Assembly (NCBI GenBank): GCA_963082975.1
Contig: OY720344.1
Span: 84,308,053-84,372,052, forward strand
Direction of reading: 5' to 3'
DNA from: Labia minor
Lineage: Eukaryota > Arthropoda > Insecta > Dermaptera > Spongiphoridae
DNA length: 64,000 nucleotides
Shown here piece by piece: positions 12,326 to 23,116 of the stretch; positions within the stretch are counted from its first letter, which is position 1; every line of letters starts with the position of its first letter. The notes below the pieces were generated by a model. That model had not been told where the DNA came from and made no database searches. It saw only the letters and a list, made by a program, of their open reading frames with translations. Made by a program: the position numbers and the translations under genes.

Positions 12326-13465
12326 CATTACAGCCCATATATCTTATTTCATATAATCCCGGTTATGTTGTATTTAATTCTGTAATTTTTTAAATTAATA
12401 ACATTTTTTTATTAGATTTTATTATAACATTTAAAAAAAAGTATAAAAATAATTAAATATTTTATTTTGTTAATAATCTAGCCAATAATTATTTTATATA
12501 ATTTGAAATAAATATAAAATTAAAATTAATTAAATTTAAAAATGAAAAAAAAAAACAATTAGAAATAATGAGTATAATTAATTAATTAAATAATTTAATT
12601 AAATTTGTCTATTGTTTTATAGCTAAGAGAATTGTTTAATTTATTTCAAATAAAATTAAATTTATTAGAAGTTAAAAAGAAGATAACGAAATGTCAACAG
12701 CTCAGAATGTCTGATTTATCTTTGGGTATATAGAAGATAGAACAAATAGATACATTATGAAAATTCTACCTCATCTCATTCTTCTTATTTTTATTAGCTT
12801 TTAGGTTTTGGTTCACTTTTTAATGTCCCTAGGGTGTCGTTCGCCAGTGACATTTTCTCCTCTGGGCTAAATGTATTGTTCTGGCTTTCTTTCCAAATAC
12901 TATATAAATATAAATGTATACTGGCGGGATTCTCATAGAAACCAAATCCCGATTTATCTATTTAAAAAAACAAGACTTATTTCATTACTTTTCTTCCATA
13001 GAAATAGATTTATATTATTTTTTATTGTCTATCATTATTTTCTATTAATTACCTTGTAAGACAGGTTGTCTGTTTCTCTGTAGTTAAATTGTAATTATAA
13101 AATGATTTTAAATTTAAAAAGATTTAAAAAATAAGCATGGTGATTATGAGATTTAAGAGGAATTTAAATTACATTTTTTTAAATAGCTTTTCTTCTAGAA
13201 AATTTGCTATAAAAAATATAAGAATATAATGTTATATTAAAATTCAATCAGTTTGGTTAGATTTTAAAACGCATTAATAAATATTGTTTTATATTAAAAT
13301 AAAGGAGGAAAGTTTTGATTAACTAAATTGTTTGTAATATTCAAAAATTTCTAGATTTATTTTGACATGCTTTAGTAACATATTTAAGTTCATAAAATTA
13401 AGTTTGATGTTAGGCTTTAGCCCATATGAGCCCATACCATATGGATGGTCTGTGGCATACTATAC

Positions 13466-13764
13466 CAGGACTTCTTAAACTTTTTTATATAGCGACCCCC
13501 TTCAAGCTTAGGAAATTTTAAACGACCCCCTCCTCCATATAATGAAATATATATTAACCGTAGATGTAGATGTAATATCGCACTATTTTACAATGTAAAT
13601 AAAATAAGGATTAAAGAATACATGCCCATTCATTTCACATATATATAATTTAATAATTTTAAAATTTTATTGATAATGATTCAAAAGTATCAGATCTTTG
13701 CGACCCCCTTTCAGTAGTCTCGCGACCCCCCTGGGGGTCGCGACCCACAGTTTAAGAAGGCCTG
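13466..13764. mobile_element. hAT MITE with perfect 8-bp target duplication
   Basis: A 299-bp element starting CAGGACTTCTTAAACTTTTT and ending in the inverse (AGTTTAAGAAGGCCTG) is flanked by TACTATAC at 13458-13465 and at 13765-13772. The ends and 8-bp duplication are hallmark hAT features. The interior is rich in GACCCCC on both arms. It has no coding capacity. Confidence 0.85.
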
Positions 13765-13772
13765 TACTATAC

Positions 13773-15244
13773 TATATATTATACTAGGATGCTCTGTGAC
13801 TATCCCCTGTTTGGACTACAGCCCAGGGGCGCCATAACTTAAGGGGCATCAGGAACGTAAAGATGGGGAATTTTTAAATATGCTTACACTTAAAATGAAA
13901 TATAGATTAAGGGGAACTTTATTTAACTAAATAATTTTATTTATAACTTAAATGAAATATTAAAAAAATCAAATTTAAGAATTTTAATGTCTAGGCTTTG
14001 GGGCTAAATGGTTTATAGACCATGACATCAAAATTGATAAGAACAGATGATGAATAAAAGCAACAATCACACGGCTGATGTTTTTTTTATAATTCATACC
14101 ATCTATTTTTATTGTATAGTTTCTGATAATTTGACAACCACTTGGGTTCCGGAATTGAAATCAAAGCTTCATTTGGATTATTTTTATAAGAAATTCATTT
14201 ATTTCACAAATAATAAATTTCATTAAATGAATGAGCTGGATCCAAAATGAAAAAAATATAATCAATTTCTTTGAATTTGTATAAAGTACTCTTTGGTAGC
14301 TCAACCTACCGGAACATCTAAAAATCATGAAATTATTTATCCGCTAGATAGAGACACCATCAACGATTTATTTTCACCTTAAATTATAAATGATAAACTA
14401 ATTAAATAAAAATGATGTTGTATTATAAAGTTTATTAATTGAATCTATAAATTTTATCATTGTTAAAAATATCTTAAATTATTAGAAAAAATACGAAAAA
14501 TAAGGCAAAATGTTTAACAACGGCCTTAAAATTATGAATATATGTCTATAAACTTCAACTATATATATATAGTTATAGTTATAGTTATATACTTATAACC
14601 GTCTCTATACTTGATGCAAATTTTTACATTATTTTTATTTCATTTTAACTATTACAACGTTCAGATTACTATGCCATATATTTAATAAAAAAATACTATT
14701 TTTCTATATAATTCCAAAATTAGAATATTTTTGAATGCAATTATTAGTTTTTAATATATTTTAGAAAAATATGCTCTTTACAAATTTTAAATATTTAAGT
14801 TTTAAAAAATAAAAAAGAAAAATGATTAAACATTTCTTCTTTTCCTCGAAAGATGGTAGTAGAATTGAAATCTGGAATAGGTTTTTGTTTTTATTACAAT
14901 AATAATACATGATATAAAAATAATTATTATAGGACTTTTTCTTAAAAAGAGATAATTTATATCTAAAAAGTCATTTTAAAATATCTAAATATAATCATAT
15001 TTATTATTTGATTAAAACTATTTTAAATTGCTTGGTTAAATTTTGTTGGTAGCACTGAATTTGCTTTTATAATGGAGTTGTGTGCTTGAGTATATGTTAA
15101 GCTATTATTTTTTTTTAATTTTTTTTTCACTCTTATTCCAATAACAATCAAAAGGAATTGGATAACATTTTATTTTCGAGATACACTCATTTTGCAAATA
15201 ATCAGAATGGACAGCTGAAAGGACATTGCACGTGACTCAGGATC
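13773..15244. other. Spacer upstream of the Hippo coding exon 1
   Basis: Mostly AT-rich. It holds possible decayed inverted-repeat debris around 13820-14010 (CCCAGGGGCGCC and GGCTTTGGGGC) and a TATAGT-type short repeat near 14555-14595. It may carry 5' UTR or intron of the Hippo gene, but no core promoter element stands out. Confidence 0.4.
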
Positions 15245-15258
15245 ATGTCTTCCAAAAG
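15245..15258 (+). CDS. hpo: Hippo kinase coding exon 1 (MSSK plus two bases)
   Basis: ATG TCT TCC AAA AG is followed by the donor GTTAGT. The two leftover bases AG join the C that opens the next exon to make Ser5, giving [15 protein letters not shown]. This is the register expected from vertebrate MST2 (KSKLKKLSEDSL). Phase and sequence fit make it the best start in the 4.5 kb upstream. A CAG lies six bases before the ATG, so it may be the second exon of the transcript. Confidence 0.75.
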
Positions 15259-18100
15259 GTTAGTTGCACTTTTCTGTCTCTTTCTAACTCACACATTTAC
15301 CAACCCTCTCTCTCTCACATCTGCCTTCATTCTACATCTCAAGCTTTACGTTGCAAATGTCTAAAATACTTTAAAACATTTTCTTTCTTCTTTATTCATA
15401 TTGAATTTCTAATTTAAAAAAATAATCACATATTCGAATTTATTAATTATTGTTAAATGAATAAAAACAACAATCACACCCCAGCATCACTTCAACTTGA
15501 CCTTAAATATCTACTTCTATTCTTAATTATTTAAAGATGTTTTTTATATATTTTTATTTCATTTATCATTGAAGTATTATCTAATCCATTACCGGCTTAA
15601 TCATTATACAATTCATTAATTAACAACTGATTATGTCTATCCTCATCCACCATCCTAAAAAATCTCAAGGATTCCCTTTCCAACAATTTACAATCAATTT
15701 TCTCATTTCACCTATTTCAATTAATCATAATTCAATTATTCTAATAAAATCAATATGAAATTTAATTAAATTATTAAATAATCAATTTCAATCACTATTT
15801 TAATATTTTTTTATATAAGACTATTAATATTATACAAATTTTCAAAGTATAATTTATTTAAGTATATAATATTTCAAGGAAACTTGAATACATTTCTCAT
15901 AAATTTTATATGTAATTTTTTAAGCAGTCCAATCTATTTAAATACGATCATTAAAATTAATCATTGGAAAAAAATTTCAACATTTTATAATAATTTTCAT
16001 AATGATTAAATATTAATTTATCATTTTTTTGACAAATCTTAAATGCTTTTTTTTTTTATGAAAAACAAGATTTATATAAAACAAGAATATTTACTATATA
16101 CATAATTCTATTAAATGTTTATTCTGTATATTAATATTAGTTCTCTATATTTTTATTGTTTTTTCATTAATATTTTATAATAAATAAATCTAGACATCCA
16201 GAAAATTTCAGCTGATTTTACATTTTTATATTCGAACTATATTATCTATAATAAAAATAAAAACTGTACAATATTTTATATATAGTATATACTTTTAAAT
16301 ATTATAAATTAAATTGTTATTTTCTGAAATCTAAATATTGTAGAAATAGAATGTTTTTTTTAATATATTTCAATCAGATTCATATTTATTTAATTCTATA
16401 AACTATCGTGATCTTTCCGATCATTTTTTTTTTAAATTATTTATTTCTTTTAATTTACATTTGAAATAAATTTACTGCATATTTTTTATTATAAAAGTAT
16501 ATATATATATTTGTTTGAATTTTTTTTATCTTTTCTACGAATAACTTGAAAAGAAACACCATTAATCAAATTAAAACCATGCTAAAATTCAAATCACTCA
16601 TATTATTATTTTTTTCTTCTTTTTCAATTTATTTTTTAATTTCATTTTCAAACAAAATCATGTTAAAAACAAAATTGTTTTAACATTCTATTCAATTCAA
16701 ATATACATACTACATATTTTTCATTATTCAAATAATACTATAAAAAATTGTTCGTTAAATATTTTCATGTGAATCAGATTTTTTTTTGTTTCCCTCCCTT
16801 CGCATTCCGATCTCACCCTTAATAACTTCCCCCTCCAAAATTTTCAAACTTAATGTTTTTCAGTATAAATCTAAATTTTCTATAGAAATCTAATTTTACA
16901 ATATCGTTATTTTGTTATTAAATTATACTTATTAATTTATATTCTATTTAAATTGACTTAAATTTAATCCTTGATTTAACATATATATATATATATATAT
17001 ATAATTTTATAATTGTACTTAATTTTAATTAAAATCATTGAATTTTCCATTTTACAATCTTTAATAACTATTAATGGTAATATTTTATTTACTATTTGTA
17101 TTTTAATAATTAATTTATACGGGTAAACCTCTATAACTAGATTCTCCAAGGAGAAACATATTACATTTCCTTCCTTGAAATGTAATTTTAAAAATGAATA
17201 AGGCATCCTGAATTAGACTGATTTATTATTCCCTTGAAAATTTTAACATTAGTTCTTTTTCAATTAATTATATATTTATAGGTAGAGGTAAATCAATAGA
17301 TTTTTCATTTTATATTACAATATTTTTAAATTTTACTATTCCGAAATTTAAGAAAAAAAAATGTAATGATTTAATAATATTAAGTATATATTAAAATGAT
17401 TGTTATTATTGCGAGACTGAATATTTTCAAATCCAAATAAATTTTATTTCTTTTTAAAAAATTATTAATTCTTCATTTTTCTATACTTGATTCTTGAAAA
17501 AATTGTAAATTTTAATTCTATCTTTGATTTTAAACTACTATTTATGATAAAGGAGAAAAAGTTTGTTTTTTTCCAATTTTTATTTCAGCATTTTTTTAAT
17601 AATTAAATATTGATTCTCTGTTTTTATGCTGAACCTATTTTTTTTTAATATAAATATATATATTTATATATATTTCATATATTAAAAAACGTCATTTTAT
17701 TCAATAATTATTTATATAATTTTAATTTCTTAAATTTCAGAATGACTAAATTTAAAAGTGATTAAAAGATTGGTTTGATTGAGCCTAGCTTTGTTTTTAA
17801 TTGAGATGTTTTCTCTCTAAAAGAGAAATCCAAATCCTCTTTCCCCCAATTAGATAGAGGGGTGGCCTCTGTTATCTTTTATCTGACCTGCCTCACTGGA
17901 AGCCGCCTTTACTTCCCTTTGATTCTCTCATCAGACAATCTATTATTTTTCATTCTCTTTATATTACAATGATTTCTTCATTATTGACAACATAATTGTG
18001 ATATTATAAATATATACAAGAAATGTCAAGAATAAAATAATATAAAGTCAAAACAATACTTTATTTTAATTTCAATGAAATTTGTTTTAAAATTGTTTTC

Positions 18101-18139
<39 letters not shown>

Positions 18140-19566
18140 CTTTTAAATTATATTTAATTATAACTATATTTACTATATACTAGCAAAAATTATTAAACAA
18201 CATAAAGAAATTATATAAAAAAAATACGAAAATAATAAAATTAAAAACTTATACAATATCTACACAATGAACAAAATTCTTATCAATAACGGAAATGTGA
18301 ATTTCGCCCGCGCAGTTGTCATGGTATAGTTGATTAGAATTTTTTTTTAACATTAAGATAAATAATTTAAAAGCAATGGCAATATAAGGAGACTAAATAA
18401 GAAATTTTTATTTATTTGCTAATGTTTAAATTTAGAAAATTGTTTTTAATAAAAGGTGTTATTATTTAAATAAAATATAAATATAAGTAGTTAAATTGAA
18501 AAAAACGGTTAAATTTAAAAGTTAAACTTATTGATTTCAAATTAAAATGAATTTAGAAACAAAATTAATATAAGTATAGCATTTTTTTCCAAGTACTATT
18601 CAATTCTATTTTTACATTAAATTCTAATTTCATTATTAATTTTAATAAAACAAACAAATAATTTATTTTGAAAAGTGAGATATTATATATATATATTATT
18701 TGTTAATATTCTATACTTAAAATAATAATTTTTAAAAAGGTTTTTTATTATAAAAATTAAATAATAGACATCATTTGTATTATTTTTTAATTCATAATAT
18801 TTTTTTATATTATAAAAGAATTTGAAATCAGGGGGTTGCCTATCACCCAGGAATCAAGACCAGATGCAGAAAATATAGAGTAGGAAAAGAAGTTAATAAT
18901 AAAATACATGCTTTCCTAGTAAAAAGATAATGAGGGTAGGTGGAGAGATCTTGAACTCACGAAATATATGATTTGATGTTTTAATTTCATTTTATTTAAG
19001 GTAAAAAGAATCTTTTAAAAAACTAATGTATTGGAAGAATTCATATCAAAATTTTATTAATTAATTGAATTAAATTATTAATGTTACTAAAATATTAAAG
19101 GATTTGAACAAAAAATTGTTCACTATATATACTTAAAATATTTAATTGAATTAAATTTTATTCATATTATACTTAAAGGAAAATAGCTATTGATTCTATC
19201 ACATAATAAGAGAAAACTTGGATTAAGAAAATTCGATTATCAAATCAATCTCGCTCCTCTTAGCTAATAATACAATAGTAATATAAACAAATTTCTGGTG
19301 ATGACGTAACTGTCGAAATAATCATAAATTTTAATATTTATATTGAAACTTATAACCTAGTGTGTTTAATAACCAATTAATTTTATTATTTATTTTTTCA
19401 GTTTCTTTTATAAATTGAAAATTGTTAAAAAAAATTTCAGTTTAAATTCCCAAATAATATAAAAATAAAATATTAATTTTATTGTTGTTAAACTCAAACC
19501 TTATTTAATTATTTCTAAATTTAATTAAGTTAAGCAATATGTTGTTTCGAAACTAACTTCTCATTT

Positions 19567-19600
<34 letters not shown>

Positions 19601-22600
19601 CAAAATATTCATTATTAATATGAAACACAAATGTATAAGTAAAACTCAATTTTTTTATCTTATTTATTATTTTTCAAAATAATAAATAATAAAATGTTTT
19701 ATATTTTATTTTCATTTAACTGTTTCAAAAATATAATTAATTAATCTATTAATTTTTTGTTTGTTTGTTTTCTTTTGTTTAGCGAGCTGAAGAAGCTCTC
19801 CGAGGAGAGTTTGACACGACAACCAGAAGAGGTTTTCGATATTATATGTAAACTAGGCGAGGGGTCTTATGGCTCGGTGTATAAGGCACTTCATAAAGAG
19901 TCGGGGCAGGTGTTGGCCATCAAACAGGTCCCTGTCGACACCGACCTGCAGGAGATCATAAAGGAAATCAGCATCATGCAACAATGTGACAGTCCTTGGG
20001 TGGTCAAATATTATGGCTCCTATTTTAAAAATACCGATCTCTGGGTGAGTAATCTATTTTTTTATTTGCCCTTAAAAAATTATTTAATTTAAATTAAAAT
20101 TATAGAATTTATTTTATTTATAAATATTTATTATGTGTTTTCACATAATTAATTTTTTTCCTTCATTTAAGTGTATGTATTAATTACATTACAATTACAA
20201 ATTGATCTATATTTAAATATTTATTGTTTCTCTAATTAAAAATTTTTCAAGCTATTTTTTTCATATAGTAAATTAATAATATATTAAAATATTTCTTTTA
20301 GATCGTTATGGAGTATTGCGGCGCTGGTTCCGTTTCTGACATAATGAGACTCCGTAAAAAGACTTTAACTGAGGATGAAATTGCAACAATCCTATGTGAC
20401 ACTCTAAAAGGCCTTGAATATCTTCATTTGAGACGTAAAATTCATAGAGATATTAAAGCCGGAAATATTTTACTAAATATGGAAGGGCATGCAAAATTGG
20501 CCGATTTTGGAGTTGCTGGTCAATTGACGGTAAAAACAAAAATTTTTGAAATTATGGAAATATTCGATTTAAAATGTTTACATTTGTGAATTAAATGTTT
20601 ACTTCTTCCACAAAATGCATGTTTTTCTAATTTTTTTTATATTCAATTTTTAATATGAATGAACATATTTTTTTAGGATACAATGGCTAAACGAAACACA
20701 GTGATCGGAACTCCTTTCTGGATGGCACCAGAGGTGATCCAAGAGATTGGTTATGATTGTGTGGCTGACATATGGTCCCTAGGAATCACAGCCCTTGAAA
20801 TGGCTGAAGGGAAACCACCATATGGGGATATCCATCCAATGAGGGCGATTTTTATGATTCCGACGAAGCCACCTCCGTCGTTTCGTGAGCCGGATCAGTG
20901 GTCGCCTGAATTTATTGACTTTGTCCAACGTTGTTTGGTGAAAAACCCGGAAGAACGCGCCACCGCCACCGAATTACTTCATCATGTTTTCATTGGTAAG
21001 TTCATATATTTTGTATTCTCAAAATTATAACTCTTTGTAGAGATCTCCTTGGTTAATTTATCTGATTATTTTATTATTATTCTTCATTATTTTAATAATA
21101 ATTATTTTGAAGAAGATAAATAATCTTATAAGTTTGCATTAGTCTAGTTTTGTAATTGATTTGGAATACACATATTAGTAATCAATTTTATTTATACGAC
21201 CTTGCATTAAAAATACAGAGTAGGTTATTTATTTATTTCTAATTTTTTTTTAATTATCTACAAACATAGTCATAAATTGGAAATGATTCATTCAAAGCTT
21301 TTATATTAATCGATAATATTTTTTTGGTTTTTCTATATATATATTATTGAACGATAATACAATTTTATGTATATTTATTGTATTTATAGGAAACGCAAAG
21401 CAACCGAATATTTTGGGACAAATGATTGCTGAGGCCCGCGAGATTCGAGAGAACCTTTCCTACCGGAACAGCAATGCAGCGGCAGCAGCTGCAGCAGCGG
21501 CTGCGGCAGCAGCAGCTGGAAAGCAACAGCAGAACAACCAAGATGATTCGGTGGGTGGCGGCGGTGATCTTCCTGAGCATCCTGCCCACTAACCGCGATG
21601 ATCGTACACTAACCAACCAACCAATAATCATCATCATCAACATCATCTTCATCTAATCTTTATTAATTTCATCACATATTAACCCCGCCAACTCCTATAT
21701 TTTTTTTCTATATCCCTTCTTCATTTCTCTCTCCTGGATGTATCTTTCCTTTTAATTATTTATGTTTATAATATATATAATTGATGTATGCTTATGTGTG
21801 TATGAGTGGGTATATGGGAATGTGTGAGAGTGCATGTTTATAGAGAAATGAATGGTTCGACACTTGTCCGTCCCCTCCATCCGCCCTTTGTCTCCCTTTG
21901 TGCTTTCTCAATAAGAAACTAAGACAGTTATAGTAGTTGTAAGTGAAATAAATGAACTTGGAGTTTGTGTGTGTCTTTCTCTCTGGAACGACATTTATGA
22001 TGGCGGTATAGGATGACGAGGAGCCCCTCAACAGCAACACGATGGTGCAGTACCCTGCCGATTCCGGGACCCTTGTTCCTTCAAGATTCGACGAGCTTGA
22101 CGGCGTGGCAGGCTCCGCCGATGGCACACTACGGGATCACCTCCGCCGAGACGGCACACTCGTTCCCGGCGGAAGTGATTCAGGCACCATGCTTGAACTT
22201 CAATCCGACCTTGGTACGATGGTGATCAACAGCGACACCGACCAGGAACCCACTATGAAACGTAATTATTCTCTTTTAATCATTTCTATTAATTTATAAA
22301 AATCTAAGCTAATATTCATTTTCCTTTACTTATTCATTTAAAGAATATCCACTTTACTATATTTTTAATATATAATATATATATCAGAATATATGTGTGT
22401 TTATATTATTATTCTTTGTTTTTAAGGACATGATACTGGACCAGGCGAACAGGGCAAAAAATATCGTCCTCTTTTTTTGGATCATTTTGATAAAAAAGAA
22501 GTTGATATTAAGGTATAACAATTTATTTATAGTAAATTATAATAAGTAAATTCTCTATTTCCCTTTAATTTTTATTAAATAAAAAATAATCTAAAATTGC

Positions 22601-23116
22601 TCATGGCTTAGGGTGGTGGAGTTGTGGAGCCGAAGCAGCCTTTGAGTGCCGAGGAGCAGCAGCGTTTCCAGTCACAGCTGCAGCGACAACTGCACCAGAT
22701 TAGCGGCACTCAGTCCCCCGCATCTCCTCTGCTGCCCATCGCCAGTCCCACACCGCTCCCACCTCATCCGCTCGCACTACCGCCTCATGCACATCCTCTG
22801 CAATATCATCATCATCATCATGAGAATCAGGCTAAATTTCAACGCGCTTTTGTAGAAGGAGACTTTGAATTTGTAATTATTTGTTAAAATAATAATATTT
22901 TCTTATAATAATTTATTAATAAACTCAATATTAATTGTGAATTTCTTTTCTTCCAAGCTGAAGTTTCTTACCTACGATGAATTGCAACAAAGGATGACTA
23001 ATTTAGACTCAGAAATGGAACGTGAAATTGACGAATTACGACGACGATATCAAACCAAACGACAACCAATTTTGGATGCGATGGATCAGAAACGAAAACG
23101 ACAACAAAATTTCTAG
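15245..23116 (+). CDS. hpo: Hippo/MST (STK3/4) Ste20-like Ser/Thr kinase, nine coding exons
   Basis: This is the core kinase of the Hippo growth-control pathway. With Salvador it phosphorylates Warts/LATS and MOB1, restraining Yorkie/YAP. Coding exons: 15245-15258, 19783-20044, 20302-20529, 20677-20995, 21390-21550, 22012-22261, 22427-22512, 22612-22872 and 22958-23116. They give about 579 residues. The kinase domain (about 23-275) has the Gly loop GEGSYGSV (30-37), catalytic Lys52, HRD at 140-142, DFG at 160-162, activation-loop Thr176 in RNTVIGT (the MST1 Thr183 equivalent) and WMAPE. The linker (329-412) has repeated phospho-acceptor T-M/T-L motifs, which in MST bind MOB1 and the SLMAP FHA domain. 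The SARAH dimerisation helix (about 524-579) ends RQQNF. Stretches such as VEGDFEFLKFLT and [14 protein letters not shown] closely follow fly hpo. All key residues are present, so it should be active. Confidence 0.95.
15259..19782 (+). other. Hippo intron 1 (4.5 kb), AT-rich
   Basis: Phase 2 intron from GTTAGT to TTTTGTTTAG. It holds only AT-rich sequence, with (AT)n runs near 16980-17003, 18104-18138 and 19569-19599. A somewhat GC-richer, pyrimidine-rich patch at 17830-17935 is unassigned and could be regulatory. I see no transposon in it. Confidence 0.6.
18104..18138. repeat. (AT)n microsatellite
   Basis: A pure AT dinucleotide run of about 35 bp inside Hippo intron 1. Confidence 0.9.
19783..20044 (+). 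CDS. hpo: Hippo exon 2 (residues 5-92, kinase N-lobe)
   Basis: Begins after a strong polypyrimidine tract ending TTTAG. Encodes [10 protein letters not shown], the Gly loop, AIK with catalytic Lys52, the helix-C Glu in IKEISIM, and [12 protein letters not shown]. The donor is GTGAGT, phase 0. Codon use is far more GC-rich than the flanking introns. Confidence 0.97.
20302..20529 (+). CDS. hpo: Hippo exon 3 (residues 93-168, hinge to DFG)
   Basis: Acceptor CTTTTAG, donor GTAAAA, phase 0 at both ends. Encodes [20 protein letters not shown], the catalytic loop IHRDIKAGN and [11 protein letters not shown]. The [17 protein letters not shown] stretch is the arthropod form. Confidence 0.97.
20677..20995 (+). 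CDS. hpo: Hippo exon 4 (residues 169-275, activation loop and C-lobe)
   Basis: Acceptor TTTTTTAG, donor GTAAGT, ending in phase 1 inside a Gly codon. Encodes [19 protein letters not shown], then [19 protein letters not shown] and the end of the kinase fold at [10 protein letters not shown]. The usual Pro or Glu before the last Phe (HPF/HEF) is Val here. Confidence 0.97.
21390..21550 (+). CDS. hpo: Hippo exon 5 (residues 275-328, polyalanine linker)
   Basis: Acceptor TTTATAG; the GA joins the preceding G to make Gly275. Encodes [20 protein letters not shown], then 14 alanines (304-317) and QQQNNQDDS. The donor GTGGGT is weaker than the others. Reading through it gives [13 protein letters not shown] and a stop at 21590-21592. 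Confidence 0.9.
22012..22261 (+). CDS. hpo: Hippo exon 6 (residues 329-412, phospho-motif linker)
   Basis: Acceptor GGTATAG, phase 0; donor GTAATT, phase 1. It carries seven T-M or T-L motifs (NTM, SGTL, DGTL, DGTL, SGTM, LGTM, PTM), including [11 protein letters not shown] and DSGTMLELQ, which closely match fly hpo. In MST kinases such motifs are autophosphorylated and dock MOB1 and SLMAP. The exon is notably GC-rich. Confidence 0.95.
22427..22512 (+). CDS. hpo: Hippo exon 7 (residues 412-440)
   Basis: Acceptor TTTTTAAG; GA completes Arg412. Encodes [20 protein letters not shown] then [21 protein letters not shown] parallels the fly sequence RYRPQFLEHFDRK. The donor is GTATAA, phase 0. Confidence 0.95.
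22612..22872 (+). CDS. hpo: Hippo exon 8 (residues 441-527, Gln/Pro/His-rich)
   Basis: Acceptor TGGCTTAG, phase 0. Encodes a Gln-rich start ([17 protein letters not shown]), a Pro-rich centre, five His in a row and then [14 protein letters not shown], the lead into the SARAH helix (fly: VEGEFEF). The donor is GTAATT after TTT. Confidence 0.93.
22958..23116 (+). CDS. hpo: Hippo exon 9 (residues 528-579, SARAH domain)
   Basis: Acceptor TTCTTCCAAG. Encodes [20 protein letters not shown], then [20 protein letters not shown] and ends RKRQQNF, stop TAG at 23114. This is the coiled SARAH helix used to dimerise and to bind Salvador and RASSF. The highly conserved KRQPILDAM block makes the identification secure. 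Confidence 0.97.
   Translation: MKFLTYDELQQRMTNLDSEMEREIDELRRRYQTKRQPILDAMDQKRKRQQNF

Noticed and set aside
21365-21656. Frames on both strands over the Ala-rich Hippo exon
   Set aside because: Shadows of the GCA/GCG repeat in other frames (Gln/Arg-rich or Cys-rich).
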